Assembly (NCBI GenBank): GCA_949358305.1
Contig: OX442317.1
Span: forward strand, 11,226,186-11,290,185
Reading direction: 5' to 3'
DNA: 64,000 nucleotides
From: Strigamia acuminata
Taxonomy: Eukaryota > Arthropoda > Chilopoda > Geophilomorpha > Linotaeniidae
The position numbers were made by a program, and so were the translations under genes. Shown here piece after piece: positions 9,825 to 21,144 of the stretch. The stretch's first letter is position 1; the number at the start of each line of letters is the position of its first letter. The notes below the pieces were generated by a model. That model saw only the letters and a program-made list of their open reading frames with translations. It was not told where the DNA came from and did not search any database.

Positions 9825-10235
9825 CACGTGCGTGAAGTTACAACTGAGCATTTTCGTGCTCAATTTCGATAAATATAAATTAAAAGCGATCGGTGCTGGG
9901 AGAAATACTTTATCTTTCGAATAATTACGCAATATTAATCCTACAACAAAAGAAATTAATATAAAATCGATTAAATTCGCGGATCAAAAAAAACAAACCT
10001 CGGTATCGGCCATTGTCTGCAACCTGCATGGCTCCCACGTGTTATTTCCTGGCGGATTATGTAGTACTACAGTGTAAATATTAATATACAAAAATGCTGG
10101 AGTTTAATTTTCGTTAAAGGATTTTGTGATTTTTAATATTAATAAAAAACTATTAGACTCATTATATGTGCTTTGTATTATTTTTACAAGAAATTTAACA
10201 CTGGGAGTCGTGTTGTGCCTATCTGCGACTAAACT

Positions 10236-10401
10236 CTATTCCAAAAAGTATTACAAATACTCCCATTGGTTGGGAGATTCACAGTTCAGTTGTGTCTTGA
10301 ATATGATGCTGTTTTCAGATTCCAGTAGACTTGTGCGAAGATTTTTTAAAGTGTCTCAACCAACCAACCAATGGGAGTATTTGTAATACTTTTTGGAATA
10401 G
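10236..10401. mobile_element. Palindromic MITE / foldback element
   Basis: Terminal inverted repeats of about 38 bp: ctattccaaaaagtattaca at the left is matched by its complement at the right, with ccaaccaatgggagta next to it. The loop between is about 90 bp. No coding capacity. Confidence 0.75.
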
Positions 10402-10416
10402 ATTTTACATGCGCGG

Positions 10417-10552
10417 TTCGAGCGAGCAGGGCACTAAAATCGGTAAATATTCGGAAGTTTCTGTTAGTTGGAAGTCTGTTTTCGAACTCTGGTGATTTAG
10501 TTGTGCCTCGATGAGGTTTTTCGAGGCGAAAAATCAGGAAAGGAGCTTCGAC
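10417..10552 (+). repeat. Dispersed direct repeat, copy 2
   Basis: Second copy of the 9686-9824 repeat, sharing tcggtaaatattcgg and the following gtctgttttcgaactctggt stretch with scattered differences. It begins about 15 bp right of the palindromic MITE. Confidence 0.7.
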
Positions 10553-12865
10553 CGTATCAGCAAGGTATCAGCGAGCACAAGCGCTTGATTTCAAAATAGC
10601 GTATTGTTATCATCGTTTACACCTAGTTTTTCTTAAGTTAATCAATTGGTTTCCAAGATAAATTACAGGGTTAAACATGAATAGAGAATTCTATGAAATA
10701 TAGAGGGGTCTTTGTGCCCTTTTAAAAAAAATATTATTTTTTATCGCCAGTGCATTTGTTAAACACGAACTTGAAAACTCGACTTTCATTTTGCACTTGA
10801 GATCAGATGATATCCCGAACGTGTTTGCAATTTTACAACAAAAATATTAGCATTTTCACTAATACTTTGATTTTAGGTAATTTCGGAAGCCATCAGGTCT
10901 GGAGACGCTCACTACACCATGAAATATGCTGATTTTTTCCTCGAAGTAAAGTTTTTTGAATTTTATTGCAAATGTTTTAAAAAAAATAATAATTTTTTTA
11001 AATATTTTTAGGAAAGGCAGTGGCTACGTTTACATTCGACATGAACGTATTATTTCATGATGCGCAATGATTGGCTAAGACCCATTGATGTCGATTCATT
11101 TCCTCAACGGAAGTTTTCTCCTGTATTTTGTTCTTGGCGAGACGATAATTGGGAATTTGATAAACACAGGAAAATACTTCTCGAATTGAAAGGTAAGAAA
11201 AACGAAAAAAAATGTAAATTAAAAGCAAAAAAAATGTTTTTTGTTGTATAGAGGCAATTCATATTTTCCAATAAACGTGGAAAAATTCCTTGCAAACAAG
11301 CGAATTCATAACGTTTTGAGAAGAGAAATTTGTTTGAAGCGAGCACAAAAAATTCGATAAATGAATCAAAACATTTATTTTTACATAACAAAATATCCAA
11401 AGAAATCCTATTGATCGGATAACGAACAAACACGAACAAATGCAATAAAGTAATTTTAATTTTAATTATTATAGTGTAAGCTGCGTAGCCCGAATCCCAC
11501 AAACATGTCCAGTCTAGGGAATGTCCGTTCTATAGGGATACATACTCTCTGGTTCGGCTAAACGCTGCATGTCCAGACTGGAGAGTTAAAGAAACAAATT
11601 CCAGCTACATTCAAACAATTCAAAAAAATTAATTTTCTAATGAAAAACAAATTAATGGTTTATTTAATTTTTAATGTTTTTATTTCTTTTTTTACAATTT
11701 GTTTCATTAGAAAATCAGACTCCGGAAAGGGAGAGCTGTTTTGCACTGCTCTATACTGATTGCTTCGTGCGTAATAAAAATAAACTTTTGTACGTAAAAG
11801 TTATTAAAAAAACCTTCAAAATTTTACAATTTTTTTTCAATTTGGTTGCTACGTCCACACTAATTAATGACTGACTTTATGACGTAGATGTAACAGATTG
11901 TATTAAAGAGAATAAGGAAAGCAGGGAACACAATTTTACAAACTTTATCTATTTTTTGAATTCAATGACAATTTCTTGCACAATTTATTTACTACATTTA
12001 AGCCGTTCTCATGAATTTAATCGCAAAAATAACACAAAGAAAATTTGATCTTTACTTGCAACTTTGACAAATTTTTTTTAAAATGTAATTAAAAACAAAA
12101 AGAAATATTGAGAAATGGAAGATGAAAAAAATCAATTCTTGGCATTTTTTTCATCTTTAACTATCAACTGTTCTTTTTTATTAAAACATAGATCTATAAT
12201 TTTGTAATTTGTAATAACAAACCGTTATTATTTATAAAAAAAATTTAACTTCCAAAAAAAATAAATAAAATAAATACAAGGGATTACGTAACAAAATGCC
12301 AACGATGAAGGCCTTTTAGCTTATTCAAAGTAAATGAAGCAAGCTTACCATAGGGTGATGGCACAAAACAGATAACATACACGAAATTCACCTTTTAGTA
12401 AGCTTTTTATTTCCGTTGTTGGTTTAGATCTTGTTGAAACACAAACTTCAAGTTGAGTGTTGGCGACTGAATCAGGTATGGAGCTACCTGTAGGCTTCTC
12501 GTGCGTGTCAATCTACCGCGACCTCTATGCAGCACTATCAAACTAATTTTGCATTCCGACATCGATTTAGTGCGACACGCGCATCGGAGTACAGCAACTA
12601 GAAATACTGCTTCTACATGTCTACCGCAAATGTTTTTTACCGTCTTTTCTTCCACGTCGTATTGACCTGTGGCAAGTCAAAGGTCGCCTTGCTGACTTCA
12701 AACTATCGCAATTGGACACTGAATTCCAGGCTGGTCTGAGTACAAATTTAGTTCCGGTATCCTGCCGGACCAGTCAAACACTGTTGAATTTTTGTGAAAC
12801 CCGAAGGGGTTGACATTAATTGGCTTATTTGCAATAAGTGAACGCACTCTCATTTACTTAAACAA

Positions 12866-13456
12866 TTACTGTGAATTCGTTGTACAGTGAGTTGAGCTTG
12901 TTTGGTTTAGGATTGGCTGATTTGCGGTAATTCCCTTTCTCGGTAAATCGAGTCCCGCAAAATTGAGTTGCGGAACCAATTTACAGGCTAGAGAACACTC
13001 CCCCTTGTAGGAATCTGGACATGTGAAATTATGTATGAATTGACAGCGCGGACCGTACGAACAGAATCCAGTTATGTGGAACTTATAACATAGTTTGGTT
13101 CTGTACTCTGGGTGTTCTGCAAAGGTTCTTAACTCATGAGCACCGTGTGCAAATTGGCACTTAGAACCATATCTACATTTGGTGTTCGCCTTGTACTGCC
13201 TGCACAGCTCTGTCTTGTACCTGGATAAGCTGCTCTGTGTTTGTTGCTGTTGGTGGGTGGCATCCTGATTCAAGGATTCACTCAGGTTCCCGCCCCCTTG
13301 TCTGACGTTGTTTCTTATCTGGGTTTTCGCCCATACAGCGGGCGTGTCGGGCGTGGTCATTATCACATTCTGATGGTTGGCCTGGAACATGTTGTTGTCA
13401 TGTTGATTGTGTTGGAAGTAGATGTTTGCTATTCGGAGATATTCAGTACATTTCAT
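12866..13456 (-). CDS. Tandem CCCH zinc-finger protein, TIS11/tristetraprolin-like
   Basis: 196 aa. TIS11/ZFP36 proteins bind AU-rich elements in mRNA 3' ends and recruit deadenylation and decay factors. Seen: two fingers with exact family spacing, C85-x8-C94-x5-C100-x3-H104 and C123-x8-C132-x5-C138-x3-H142, preceded by RYKTELC and by YRTKLC as in the family. A Gln run (residues 69-72) lies just before. The single-exon form, small size and location between virus-like genes leave two options: a host gene or retrocopy, or a cellular gene captured by the virus. Base composition is less AT-rich than the virus-like genes, favouring host origin. Confidence 0.85.
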   Translation of the reverse strand: MKCTEYLRIANIYFQHNQHDNNMFQANHQNVIMTTPDTPAVWAKTQIRNNVRQGGGNLSESLNQDATHQQQQTQSSLSRYKTELCRQYKANTKCRYGSKCQFAHGAHELRTFAEHPEYRTKLCYKFHITGFCSYGPRCQFIHNFTCPDSYKGECSLACKLVPQLNFAGLDLPRKGITANQPILNQTSSTHCTTNSQ

Positions 13457-14010
13457 TTCAAAATGTGTTTGGTTTCATCTCCAACTCCAATTTAAATTTT
13501 AAAATTATTTTATATTTTAATATTTTAAATAAAGCCAATTTTCAAATACTGTTTGAAATGAAAACTTTGACATGACCTCCATATGTTCACGTTTTTTTGA
13601 CAATTTTTATTTGGGAATGTATTTGAGGTGTGACAAAGGTGAAGGATGCAGCCTAGAGAAAACCAAATAAATAAGAGACTATAGAATCATTATACAAAGA
13701 ATAGATAAAATTTAAAGAAAAAAAATGTGCTAAATAATATGATTAAACAGAACAAGATTTTCGAATGCTTTAATTTGGCAGGTATATCTGAAAATTATCC
13801 CTGAAAATTAAAATATTTTTGTAAGACGATTAAGTTGTATTAACCCTGCTTTAAAGTTTATTTTAAGTATAATTTAAAATCAAACTAATGAGTATTATTT
13901 ATAATGATTTAGCAGAGTTCTGATAGCAGCACAGTTTGTGATAGGTGTCAGGTGTGTATGTATACGCTAAAAAATTAACATACCTCACATGTTTAAAGGG
14001 CAAATAATTC
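13457..14010. other. AT-rich gap
   Basis: About 550 bp between the CCCH gene and the next virus-like gene. It holds poly-A/T runs and no reading frame or repeat that I can support. Confidence 0.5.
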
Positions 14011-14820
14011 TTATATGTCATTTGTATTGTGTTTTAATTGTAGAAACTTTTCTATTAATGTCAATTGATCCGTATTAATCACTCTTATTTCAGGGTTTTT
14101 AGAAAGAAGACCCCAAATACTGCAATCTTTAACAGAATAAAAATAGTGTTTTTTTACTTCAAACAATGAATTAGTTACTTTCTCCAGGGGGTACAGATCA
14201 TTATTGAATACAATTTTGTATTTAAATTGTTGGTATTTTGATATTACATTATTATTTAATCCTGGATAATAGTTTGTAAATGTATCTGCATCGACATCTT
14301 TTAGTAGTATTTCATACATTGTCGCAAAACAGTCTATTTTTGTTATAAGTATATTGCATTTGTCATTTTTGAGAGCTTTTTTTGATGTATACTTAGTTTC
14401 ATTAATATCTATGTAACTGTTTGTTTTATATAACCATATTGCTGGGTTGGCATGAAATCTATAAAAGTTGGTAGATAATTCTTGAAGCAAAAAATCTCTC
14501 TCTGTTATGTCAGATGGCCTTTTAAATAAAGGAAACCTGTTTGTAAATAATTCTACGTATCTCGAAATCTGTTTTTCGGAAATCTCACCCGTAGTTATCT
14601 GTTTTGATAATTCTCCCGGTGTAATTGAAGATGTCATTTTTAGAAAGTTGTGCATACCATCTGTTTCATACAGGATAATTATAACACTTTTCTTTTTATT
14701 ATCGTCAAACTTAGTATAGGCGTAATTATTGTTAAATGCATTGCTTAGTGCTAATATCTTGTTTCTATTTATTTTGTCTACATCATACCCCGAAATATAC
14801 TTCTCCCCAAACATAGACAT
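14011..14820 (-). CDS. Unrecognised 269-aa virus-like protein
   Basis: The frame extends to a TTG at 14853, but the first ATG is at 14820 (MSMFGEKYIS). The protein is mixed, Lys/Asn-rich, without an obvious membrane segment, and has no motif I recognise. A T-run that reads tttttaaaaaaaaaac on the coding strand lies just upstream (14834-14849), like the motif before other virus-like genes. The next gene, same strand, ends only 33 bp upstream, so they look like a pair. Confidence 0.6.
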   Translation of the reverse strand: MSMFGEKYISGYDVDKINRNKILALSNAFNNNYAYTKFDDNKKKSVIIILYETDGMHNFLKMTSSITPGELSKQITTGEISEKQISRYVELFTNRFPLFKRPSDITERDFLLQELSTNFYRFHANPAIWLYKTNSYIDINETKYTSKKALKNDKCNILITKIDCFATMYEILLKDVDADTFTNYYPGLNNNVISKYQQFKYKIVFNNDLYPLEKVTNSLFEVKKHYFYSVKDCSIWGLLSKNPEIRVINTDQLTLIEKFLQLKHNTNDI

Positions 14821-14853
14821 TGCCAATATGTATGTTTTTTTTTTAAAAATCAA

Positions 14854-15645
14854 TTATGTGAAATTATCATAGGCATTCAATTTATTTTTTTTATTGCTGT
14901 TACTGCACCGATCATTCAATTTATTTTGAAGCCATAAGTTTGGATAAATCCAACAATTTTGCAATTTATGTTGTATATTGTTTTTATCTGGCAAATCACA
15001 CAAAGATAAATGATAGGTGGAAATTGTCTTCTGGAAAACAGAATTAAGTTTTATAAATAATCCATGATTTAGAACACATACGTTATAATAAAAATCATTT
15101 ACTTTTTCTGTAAATTCATGAAGGACTGGCTTAAAGTTTTGTTTTAAACCGGTTTTATTCACAAACATCAGTGGATCCGAAATGATATTTCCTTTTGTCA
15201 CTGACCACATAGGATATTGTAAAATAAAATAATTTTCTTTGTATAAAAAGCCGTAAATATAATGAAGAGATGGAGAGTGATGTAATGTGATAAGTTTTAT
15301 TTTTCTATTTACTTCCTTGAAACAAACTGGTAATGTATTGTACTTAAAAATAAAAGTATTATTGAATATAGGAGGACGAATAGTCAAAAGAACGTTTGTG
15401 TACAGTACTCTCCTTTTAATATTATACAATAATAAAGAGTTGTTTCGTGGTTTATAATTTCGAATGAAAATCAATTTATTGTTGGATTTAACAATGCAGA
15501 TTTGACAGTGAAGTTTATTTTTGAAATAATATTCTAATATGTCTATTAAATCATCTGGGAACTTTTGGCTAGTAGCTTTTGTATAATCGAATTTGATATT
15601 ATGATTATTTATTAACTGATTAAAATCAACTAAAGTATGTTCCAT
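14854..15645 (-). CDS. Unrecognised 263-aa virus-like protein
   Basis: Starts at an ATG (MEHTLVDFNQL) directly preceded by atttaaaaaaaaaagtttca. Rich in Asn, Lys, Leu and aromatic residues, with His pairs (LHHSPSLHYIYGF, about residues 121-133). No membrane segment or catalytic motif is clear. It forms a tight tandem pair with the 269-aa gene. Composition and spacing match the rest of the virus-like set; the function is unknown. Confidence 0.6.
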   Translation of the reverse strand: MEHTLVDFNQLINNHNIKFDYTKATSQKFPDDLIDILEYYFKNKLHCQICIVKSNNKLIFIRNYKPRNNSLLLYNIKRRVLYTNVLLTIRPPIFNNTFIFKYNTLPVCFKEVNRKIKLITLHHSPSLHYIYGFLYKENYFILQYPMWSVTKGNIISDPLMFVNKTGLKQNFKPVLHEFTEKVNDFYYNVCVLNHGLFIKLNSVFQKTISTYHLSLCDLPDKNNIQHKLQNCWIYPNLWLQNKLNDRCSNSNKKNKLNAYDNFT

Positions 15646-16229
15646 TGAAACTTTTTTTTTTAAATTTTTTATTTACTACAAAAAGCATTTATGCTAGTCT
15701 GAGATTGGTATTATGCTAGTTAGGTGGAGATACAGATATTACGACTTTAGTAAGCAACAGTCAATTTATAAGCTGGTAATATTAATTCTATTTGCTTATA
15801 CTGTATATCCAGCTAACTTAATAGCTATTGAAAACATGAAAACAACTTTGATATTTTCTCATGTTGCAGAAGGAGAATGGCAAACTGACGTTTCAAAGGC
15901 AATTAATTTGATTCTATGATTTGTCCGTTAAGGTCACATGGTTGCCGTGTTTGTACATGCGATCCAATATGTGAAGAAATCCGAGTATTTCAAATTTGCT
16001 ATATTGTTTTGAAATTATTATGAAACCAAGAGACATACAACCCTGAGTCTTATGTAAGTATTATGAGATTTATTGTATAGAAATGTAGTGGAGTTGAATT
16101 GAGTTTAAATAGATAAAAATAAATTGTATAAACAGTTGAGTTAAATACTTATATTTTGTTTTTGTTTTTAGCACTAACTATTCTAATGTAACCATTGTTG
16201 CTTCTTGCTAGCTCCAGCAGCCAGTTTAA
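15646..16229. other. Gap with a weak 68-codon frame
   Basis: Mostly AT-rich DNA. A frame at 15713-15919 has a hydrophobic stretch (YKLVILILFAYTVYPANL) that could be a signal or membrane segment, but nothing else supports it as a gene. Confidence 0.35.
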
Positions 16230-16421
16230 ATCCAGTTACATCTTAAATTTTCTAACAATCCAAAACAATATTTACAATGTAAAGGCGACTATGCTGTGCA
16301 AATAACTACAAATAGGTATACATTTTATTGCAATGAGTGTTTTGTTAACCGTTGTGGAGTAAATGATGATGGTATAGTAATAAACAGTTCATTCGAATCT
16401 ACCAGACTGTTAACTGTATAA
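16230..16421 (+). other. Open Cys-rich segment without a start codon
   Basis: Sixty-three codons are open from just after a stop at 16227 to a stop at 16419. The segment carries YLQCKGDYAVQ, then TFYCNECFVNRCGVNDDG. The clustered Cys and low-bias composition look protein-like. There is no ATG near the front, but a possible splice acceptor (aaatccag) lies there. It may be a terminal exon, a decayed virus gene, or chance. Confidence 0.3.
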
Positions 16422-16704
16422 TATAAATTTCTTAAATTCAATAAAGATTAGGTCTAACTTTTTTGTATTTTATATTTAATAATTTTATAATTTTTCAAAC
16501 GGAATGAAGAGTTCCTAATCATCTACTTTTTCATTCTCAGAAATTTTTAGAAGTTAAAGTAAGCAGAAGTTGTCAAGCAACTTGCTTGATTATTTTATAG
16601 TGCAAGAATCGATTAAGTATGAAAACTAAAAGATAATGGGGGTGCTTGCTTGGCAATATTATCTGCTGTGAACATTATTAGTCTGAAATCATCACTTTGA
16701 GATT

Positions 16705-17013
16705 TCATTTAATTGTTGCCACTTTTAGATCATCGTCCAGCACTTTAAGTTCTGCCTCTATGTTTGTAACTTTGGTAGTAAGAGGTTTCTTTTTTATCGC
16801 ATCGTTTTCAGCAGCTGCCTTAGTTTTTGCATCAGCCAACTCAATTTTCTTTGCGTCTATCTGGGTTTGCAACTCGGTTGCGGCTAACTGTATCTGGGTT
16901 TTCATCTCGGCAACTGTTGAAGGTTTAGCTTTCTTGAAGTAGAAAAATAGGCCAATTGCTAGCGCAAGTACAAGAAATGCAATGACTCCAACTAAAATTA
17001 TAATATAATTCAT
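16705..17013 (-). CDS. One-pass membrane protein with coiled-coil tail
   Basis: 102 aa. Residues 2-26 form a clear N-terminal membrane anchor (IIILVGVIAFLVLALAIGLFF), followed by KKAK and then an Ala/Lys/Glu/Asp-rich helix to the C-terminus with heptad-like spacing. This layout suggests an anchored virion protein. The ATG is directly preceded by tatttaaaaaaaggaa, the upstream motif seen at other virus-like genes. No family was recognised. Confidence 0.65.
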   Translation of the reverse strand: MNYIIILVGVIAFLVLALAIGLFFYFKKAKPSTVAEMKTQIQLAATELQTQIDAKKIELADAKTKAAAENDAIKKKPLTTKVTNIEAELKVLDDDLKVATIK

Positions 17014-20000
17014 TTCCTTTTTTTAAATAAAGAAAATTTAAAAAAAATTAATTATTTGATTAATTTATGTAATTCTCAAAAATATGAATTAAAAATATGA
17101 ATATTTGATTTATTTTCAGTGACTGTTTATGATCGGAAATACAGATAAAAGCTTTTCATTCTTGTTAACTTTTCTTTCATTAAAGTATATTTTTAAAGGT
17201 GCCATATCTGCAACTCACAAAATCAAAGTGAAATTCTGTGCTAACCGCAACAGTACCAGAACAATGCTATCACATTTATTCATGCATGAGCAATAATATT
17301 ATGGAGTTTTAATGGAAACATGACCGCACTCCCCAGAAATTTTAGTATCTAATACTTATAATTTGTAAAATTATAAATTTCTAATGGTGCAATTTACACA
17401 ATAAAAATCTGCTAAGTACAACAATTTTGTCAGGTGAAACTATAAATGCGAACTAAATTAGGTCTTCTTACTCCTCTTACATTTGGCAATTCATCTGTGG
17501 TACTACTTCTTGCTTCTCTTGATGACCTTTGGGAATTTATCTGGGGTATCTTGATGGCGTATGGGCTTCTCGTGATACCGCTGCAGGCGTGAGGACGATG
17601 ATGATGCAGCCACATCGTCGAGGACAACAACTGGCTGCAATGATGGAGTGCTGGGTGAATTTGACGCCGAGATAGGATATCATGTATCACAAGATGAGAA
17701 ACATCTTTTCCTTTCGGTCCCTTTTTTTTTTGGGGATGGTGGACTGGTCCTATGTTGCAGGTGGTTGAAGGTAAGGACCCTAATTTTTTTGGGAAGGGAA
17801 TAATGCCAAGATGGGTCTGGCTGTGTGCGGCATGTAGGAGATGCATCTTCCTCTTTCGGTTCCTATTTGGGGGTGGTGGATGGGTCCCTTACCCCCTGCC
17901 GGTGATATCAGACATATTTACGTAAGTGAACGGCGCAGTTTATTTTTCGAAATTAGAGTACCGTCTCAGTGTCAACAGGCTACTGTCGTGGCTCCACCCC
18001 TCGCTGCCCCGGTGACTGGCGTGATGATGCCCAAATCTTGAAGACGCCGCAGTTCAGTTTGCAACGCTGATTTAACCGACAGTGGCACCGGGTAAGCCTT
18101 TAAAAAAATTGGGGTGAATTTATTTTCAACAGCAATGCTCACCGGTGTCACATTGTAACGCCCAATTTCATCACGAAAAACGTTCTCGCGCTTTTTCAAA
18201 ATTGTTCGCAACGTGTCGAGATCAGCTGCACCGGCGAAGCACTGCAGCACAGCATCTTTAGCAACCGCAGCCACAGGAGAAGCCAATCCGTACGCAGGGG
18301 CAGCAATGATCTACGGAGGAGACGGCGCGTCTCGTGGCGCAGGCAGCACTTCCACCTCACGTGTTTGAGCGTTGCAGCGGCAAATACAGCATCCAAATCC
18401 TTGGATTTCGACGAGGCAGATTTTGACAGAATAAACGAGGCGCGATAAACAACAGCGCGCAACGCAGCACCAGTCGCCTTTCACCTTTTTCTTTTTTTTA
18501 TTTGTTTATTTCTTAAAACTTTTTCAGACGACAACTAATTTACTGGCTTCCCCTTTGTGTCTGTTTGTGACAAAATCCTCAGTTTTCCAAACGCAAGCAC
18601 ACGTACACGATACGTGTCTTTAAAAAAAAGGCAAAAATTGATACGTTACGTATCGTTTGAAAAGACATGAATCGCCGTTTCTTTCTTTTAAAAATGGCGA
18701 TTTATGCATTTATTTACCGATTTTCGCGAAATATGTAATTTAAGCCAATGTTGCGAGTAATAAAAGGAATTTTGGGACTTGCCGGTCACTTCTGGAAAAG
18801 AGAAGATTAGTTTTTAATTTAGTTTTCAAGTTTGCACAGATTTTTCACACATATCTGATTTGTCTAGTTGATTGGCTGCCTTGTTGTCACGATCCTGGAA
18901 GTCCACGGGGTTGTCATTTTACTTGCCACACCTGGAACGGTCAAAAGTTGTGTTGTTAATCTTCTGTGGTCGTCGTATGTGTAATTTCTCGTTTTATGTG
19001 TTATTTCTAGAATTTGTAAGTTTTCTCCTGTTTCCAGTTCACTTGTGAGAGAGTTAGACGTACATCAGGAAGATGACCGCCATAGCACAAGTGGACTGGG
19101 ATGTAGTCAACCTCAAATTAGTCACTAATGTTCTTTTGATGCTTGTTTCCTATGTATTTCGATTTATACTGACCTGCAATGGTATTTTGAGTTGTGTACA
19201 GGTGTTCCTGGTCGCTGGGTGGTTGTTGAAGAGCAATTACAAGCGTGCAGGAGCGTCAGGCGTGTCAGGCGTAAGCGCACGATTTGTATCGCCACTCGTG
19301 GCCGTGTGTGACTTGTAAATGAGTTGGTACGGTCATTTTCTAGCGCCAATCACTGTGCAAGATGTGTTTACCGTTCTGTTGTGCAGATCCACCGTTGAGA
19401 GAGCCTGGGAGTCGTTAGTGATCGTTGTTTGGCTTTATTCACGGCAACTAGCAGTTGCACGGGCGCCATTGTGGATTTGGAGCTGCACTGATGTCCTGTT
19501 GTTATCATTTTGGGTTTTTTGATGGAACCCGGCACAGGGAATATTATTAGTCATTGCTTTGTGTATTTTACCAATGATAATGGTTATTTTTGTGTGCTTT
19601 TATCATTTGTTATTACCTGGTTGTTAGGGTTTGAAATTAGATGATTGCAGCGCCCTCGGTTGAATGTTTTGGGCATTGTTCTTGTTGTTTGAATTTACTG
19701 TTAGCATTTTTAACCAGCAGTTGTCTGTTATACAGCATTTAAGTTTGCATTGTGCCATTGTTGTTTTTTTGTTGCTAAGGCACCGGTTATTAAGATTTGT
19801 TGTTAAGAAGAAGCTAGAAACGTTTTCATTAACTTCATGAGTTTTTATTTCATTTCAATTCACACCTAGGATTAGCAATGTGGCGTGAGTAGAGAGCATT
19901 AGTAAGCTCTCCTCCCCATTGAAGGAGTCAGGATTTGCCCAGCAGTGGAGAACTTCTTTCCTTCACCTCTAATGATTGCAGTCAGGCCTACTTCTTGTTT

Positions 20001-21144
20001 GGTTAGGCCTGAGGTGATTTGCTACACCAATTTGGGCTTTTTATTCAATATAAATATATTCTATGCATTTATTTATGCATTTAATACTTTGTAAGTCACA
20101 TTTACAAAGATTGTAAATTTTTGTTTTAAAACAATAACTTTACAAAATAAAAAAGACATTTTACAATGAACACGCACAATAACTTTACAGTTTGTAAATT
20201 TCAATTTGCCAGATTTAACAATAAATTTAATTTCAATTTAATTTCAAATTTGTCAGTTTTAGCAATAAATTTAATTTAATTTTAATTCTTTTTTTAATTT
20301 TATAATTTTAAACCTTAAATATGTGATTTTAAACATTTATTTCAAAATATTTACATGTAAATATTTATTTTCATTATTCCTTGACTTGTTTTTGCCAAGT
20401 AGTCGTCCTTGGTTTTGCTTGCTAAGCTCCCAATGGCCTTTCGGGACGCCATCTGGTGATGGTTTTGAACACCACATCATAGAACAGAAAATCATTCAAA
20501 ATTGCCATTTTTGAATAGAGAACGGTAGAAATGGCTGTGGAAATGGAATCTACACAAACAACTATACAACGATCACCCAGCGTATGTTTTAAAAACGAGA
20601 GAAAGAAATGAGGGAAAAAAACATAGGAAAAAGCTGAGGAAAGCTGCCACGAGTTGGTGCCCTCCCACGTCAAAAATTGGAACTACAAGAATGCGGAAAA
20701 TAAAGACAATGCTGTTCTCTTTGCTTAAATCAATGTCAACTGAAAATAGAAATTTCAATCTAGCATTTAATCAGACATAAAAAAATACAAGTTTTGTAAT
20801 TCATTCTGTTTCTCATTTCTTTCTAAATATTAACTCTTTCATTGCTTTTTGCCACATAATTGAAAGAAAAAGTGGCTTGAGCTTGATATCCGGAATGTCG
20901 TTGAGAGTGTAAAATTCCTTCACTCTCTCTCTTTCCAAATGCCTCTTTATTTTAATTCTGTTATTTCTGTTGGACAACAATGTTTACTACATATTGAAAA
21001 AATACATTTCTTTTCCTTTCGTCAATGAATTAAATATTATGTTTTACTGATTTAATCTTCAATAGATTTTTGTTCTATTTAAAATGGCTGAATAAAATGT
21101 ATTTTTTGAAATAATTAAAAAAAGTCCAAGAAGTCCTTTTCTAA
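17014..21144. other. Long non-coding region with a Gypsy remnant
   Basis: About 4.1 kb. It contains a Gypsy pol fragment (17972-18290). An imperfect duplication is centred on ggtgg/gggtccct motifs at about 17690-17900, and very AT-rich DNA lies at 20050-20350. No gene was supported; the frames near 19.1-19.5 kb match nothing known to me. Confidence 0.5.
17972..18290 (-). mobile_element. Degraded Gypsy-type retrotransposon pol fragment
   Basis: The minus-strand translation carries a stretch typical of the start of a Gypsy reverse transcriptase: KAYPVPLSVKSALQTELRRL followed by QDLGIITPVTGA. The frame is lost soon after, and a different frame is open just upstream (to about 18462), so the copy is truncated and frameshifted. 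Confidence 0.7.

Larger units (their letters stand above)
7791..12865. other. Long non-coding, repeat-bearing region
   Basis: About 5 kb without a convincing gene. It contains a direct repeat pair (9686-9824 and 10417-10552), a palindromic element (10236-10401), and a left-end copy of a Tigger-like MITE near 11472-11500. A hairpin is formed by ttttctaatgaaaaacaaatt near 11633 and its near complement near 11696. A stretch at 11045-11190 is open and bounded by splice-like sites but has no recognised content. It is likely host intergenic DNA. Confidence 0.5.

Noticed and set aside
9570-9932. Overlapping 110-120-codon frames on both strands
   Set aside because: They fall in a dispersed repeat whose second copy (10417-10552) does not keep the frame.
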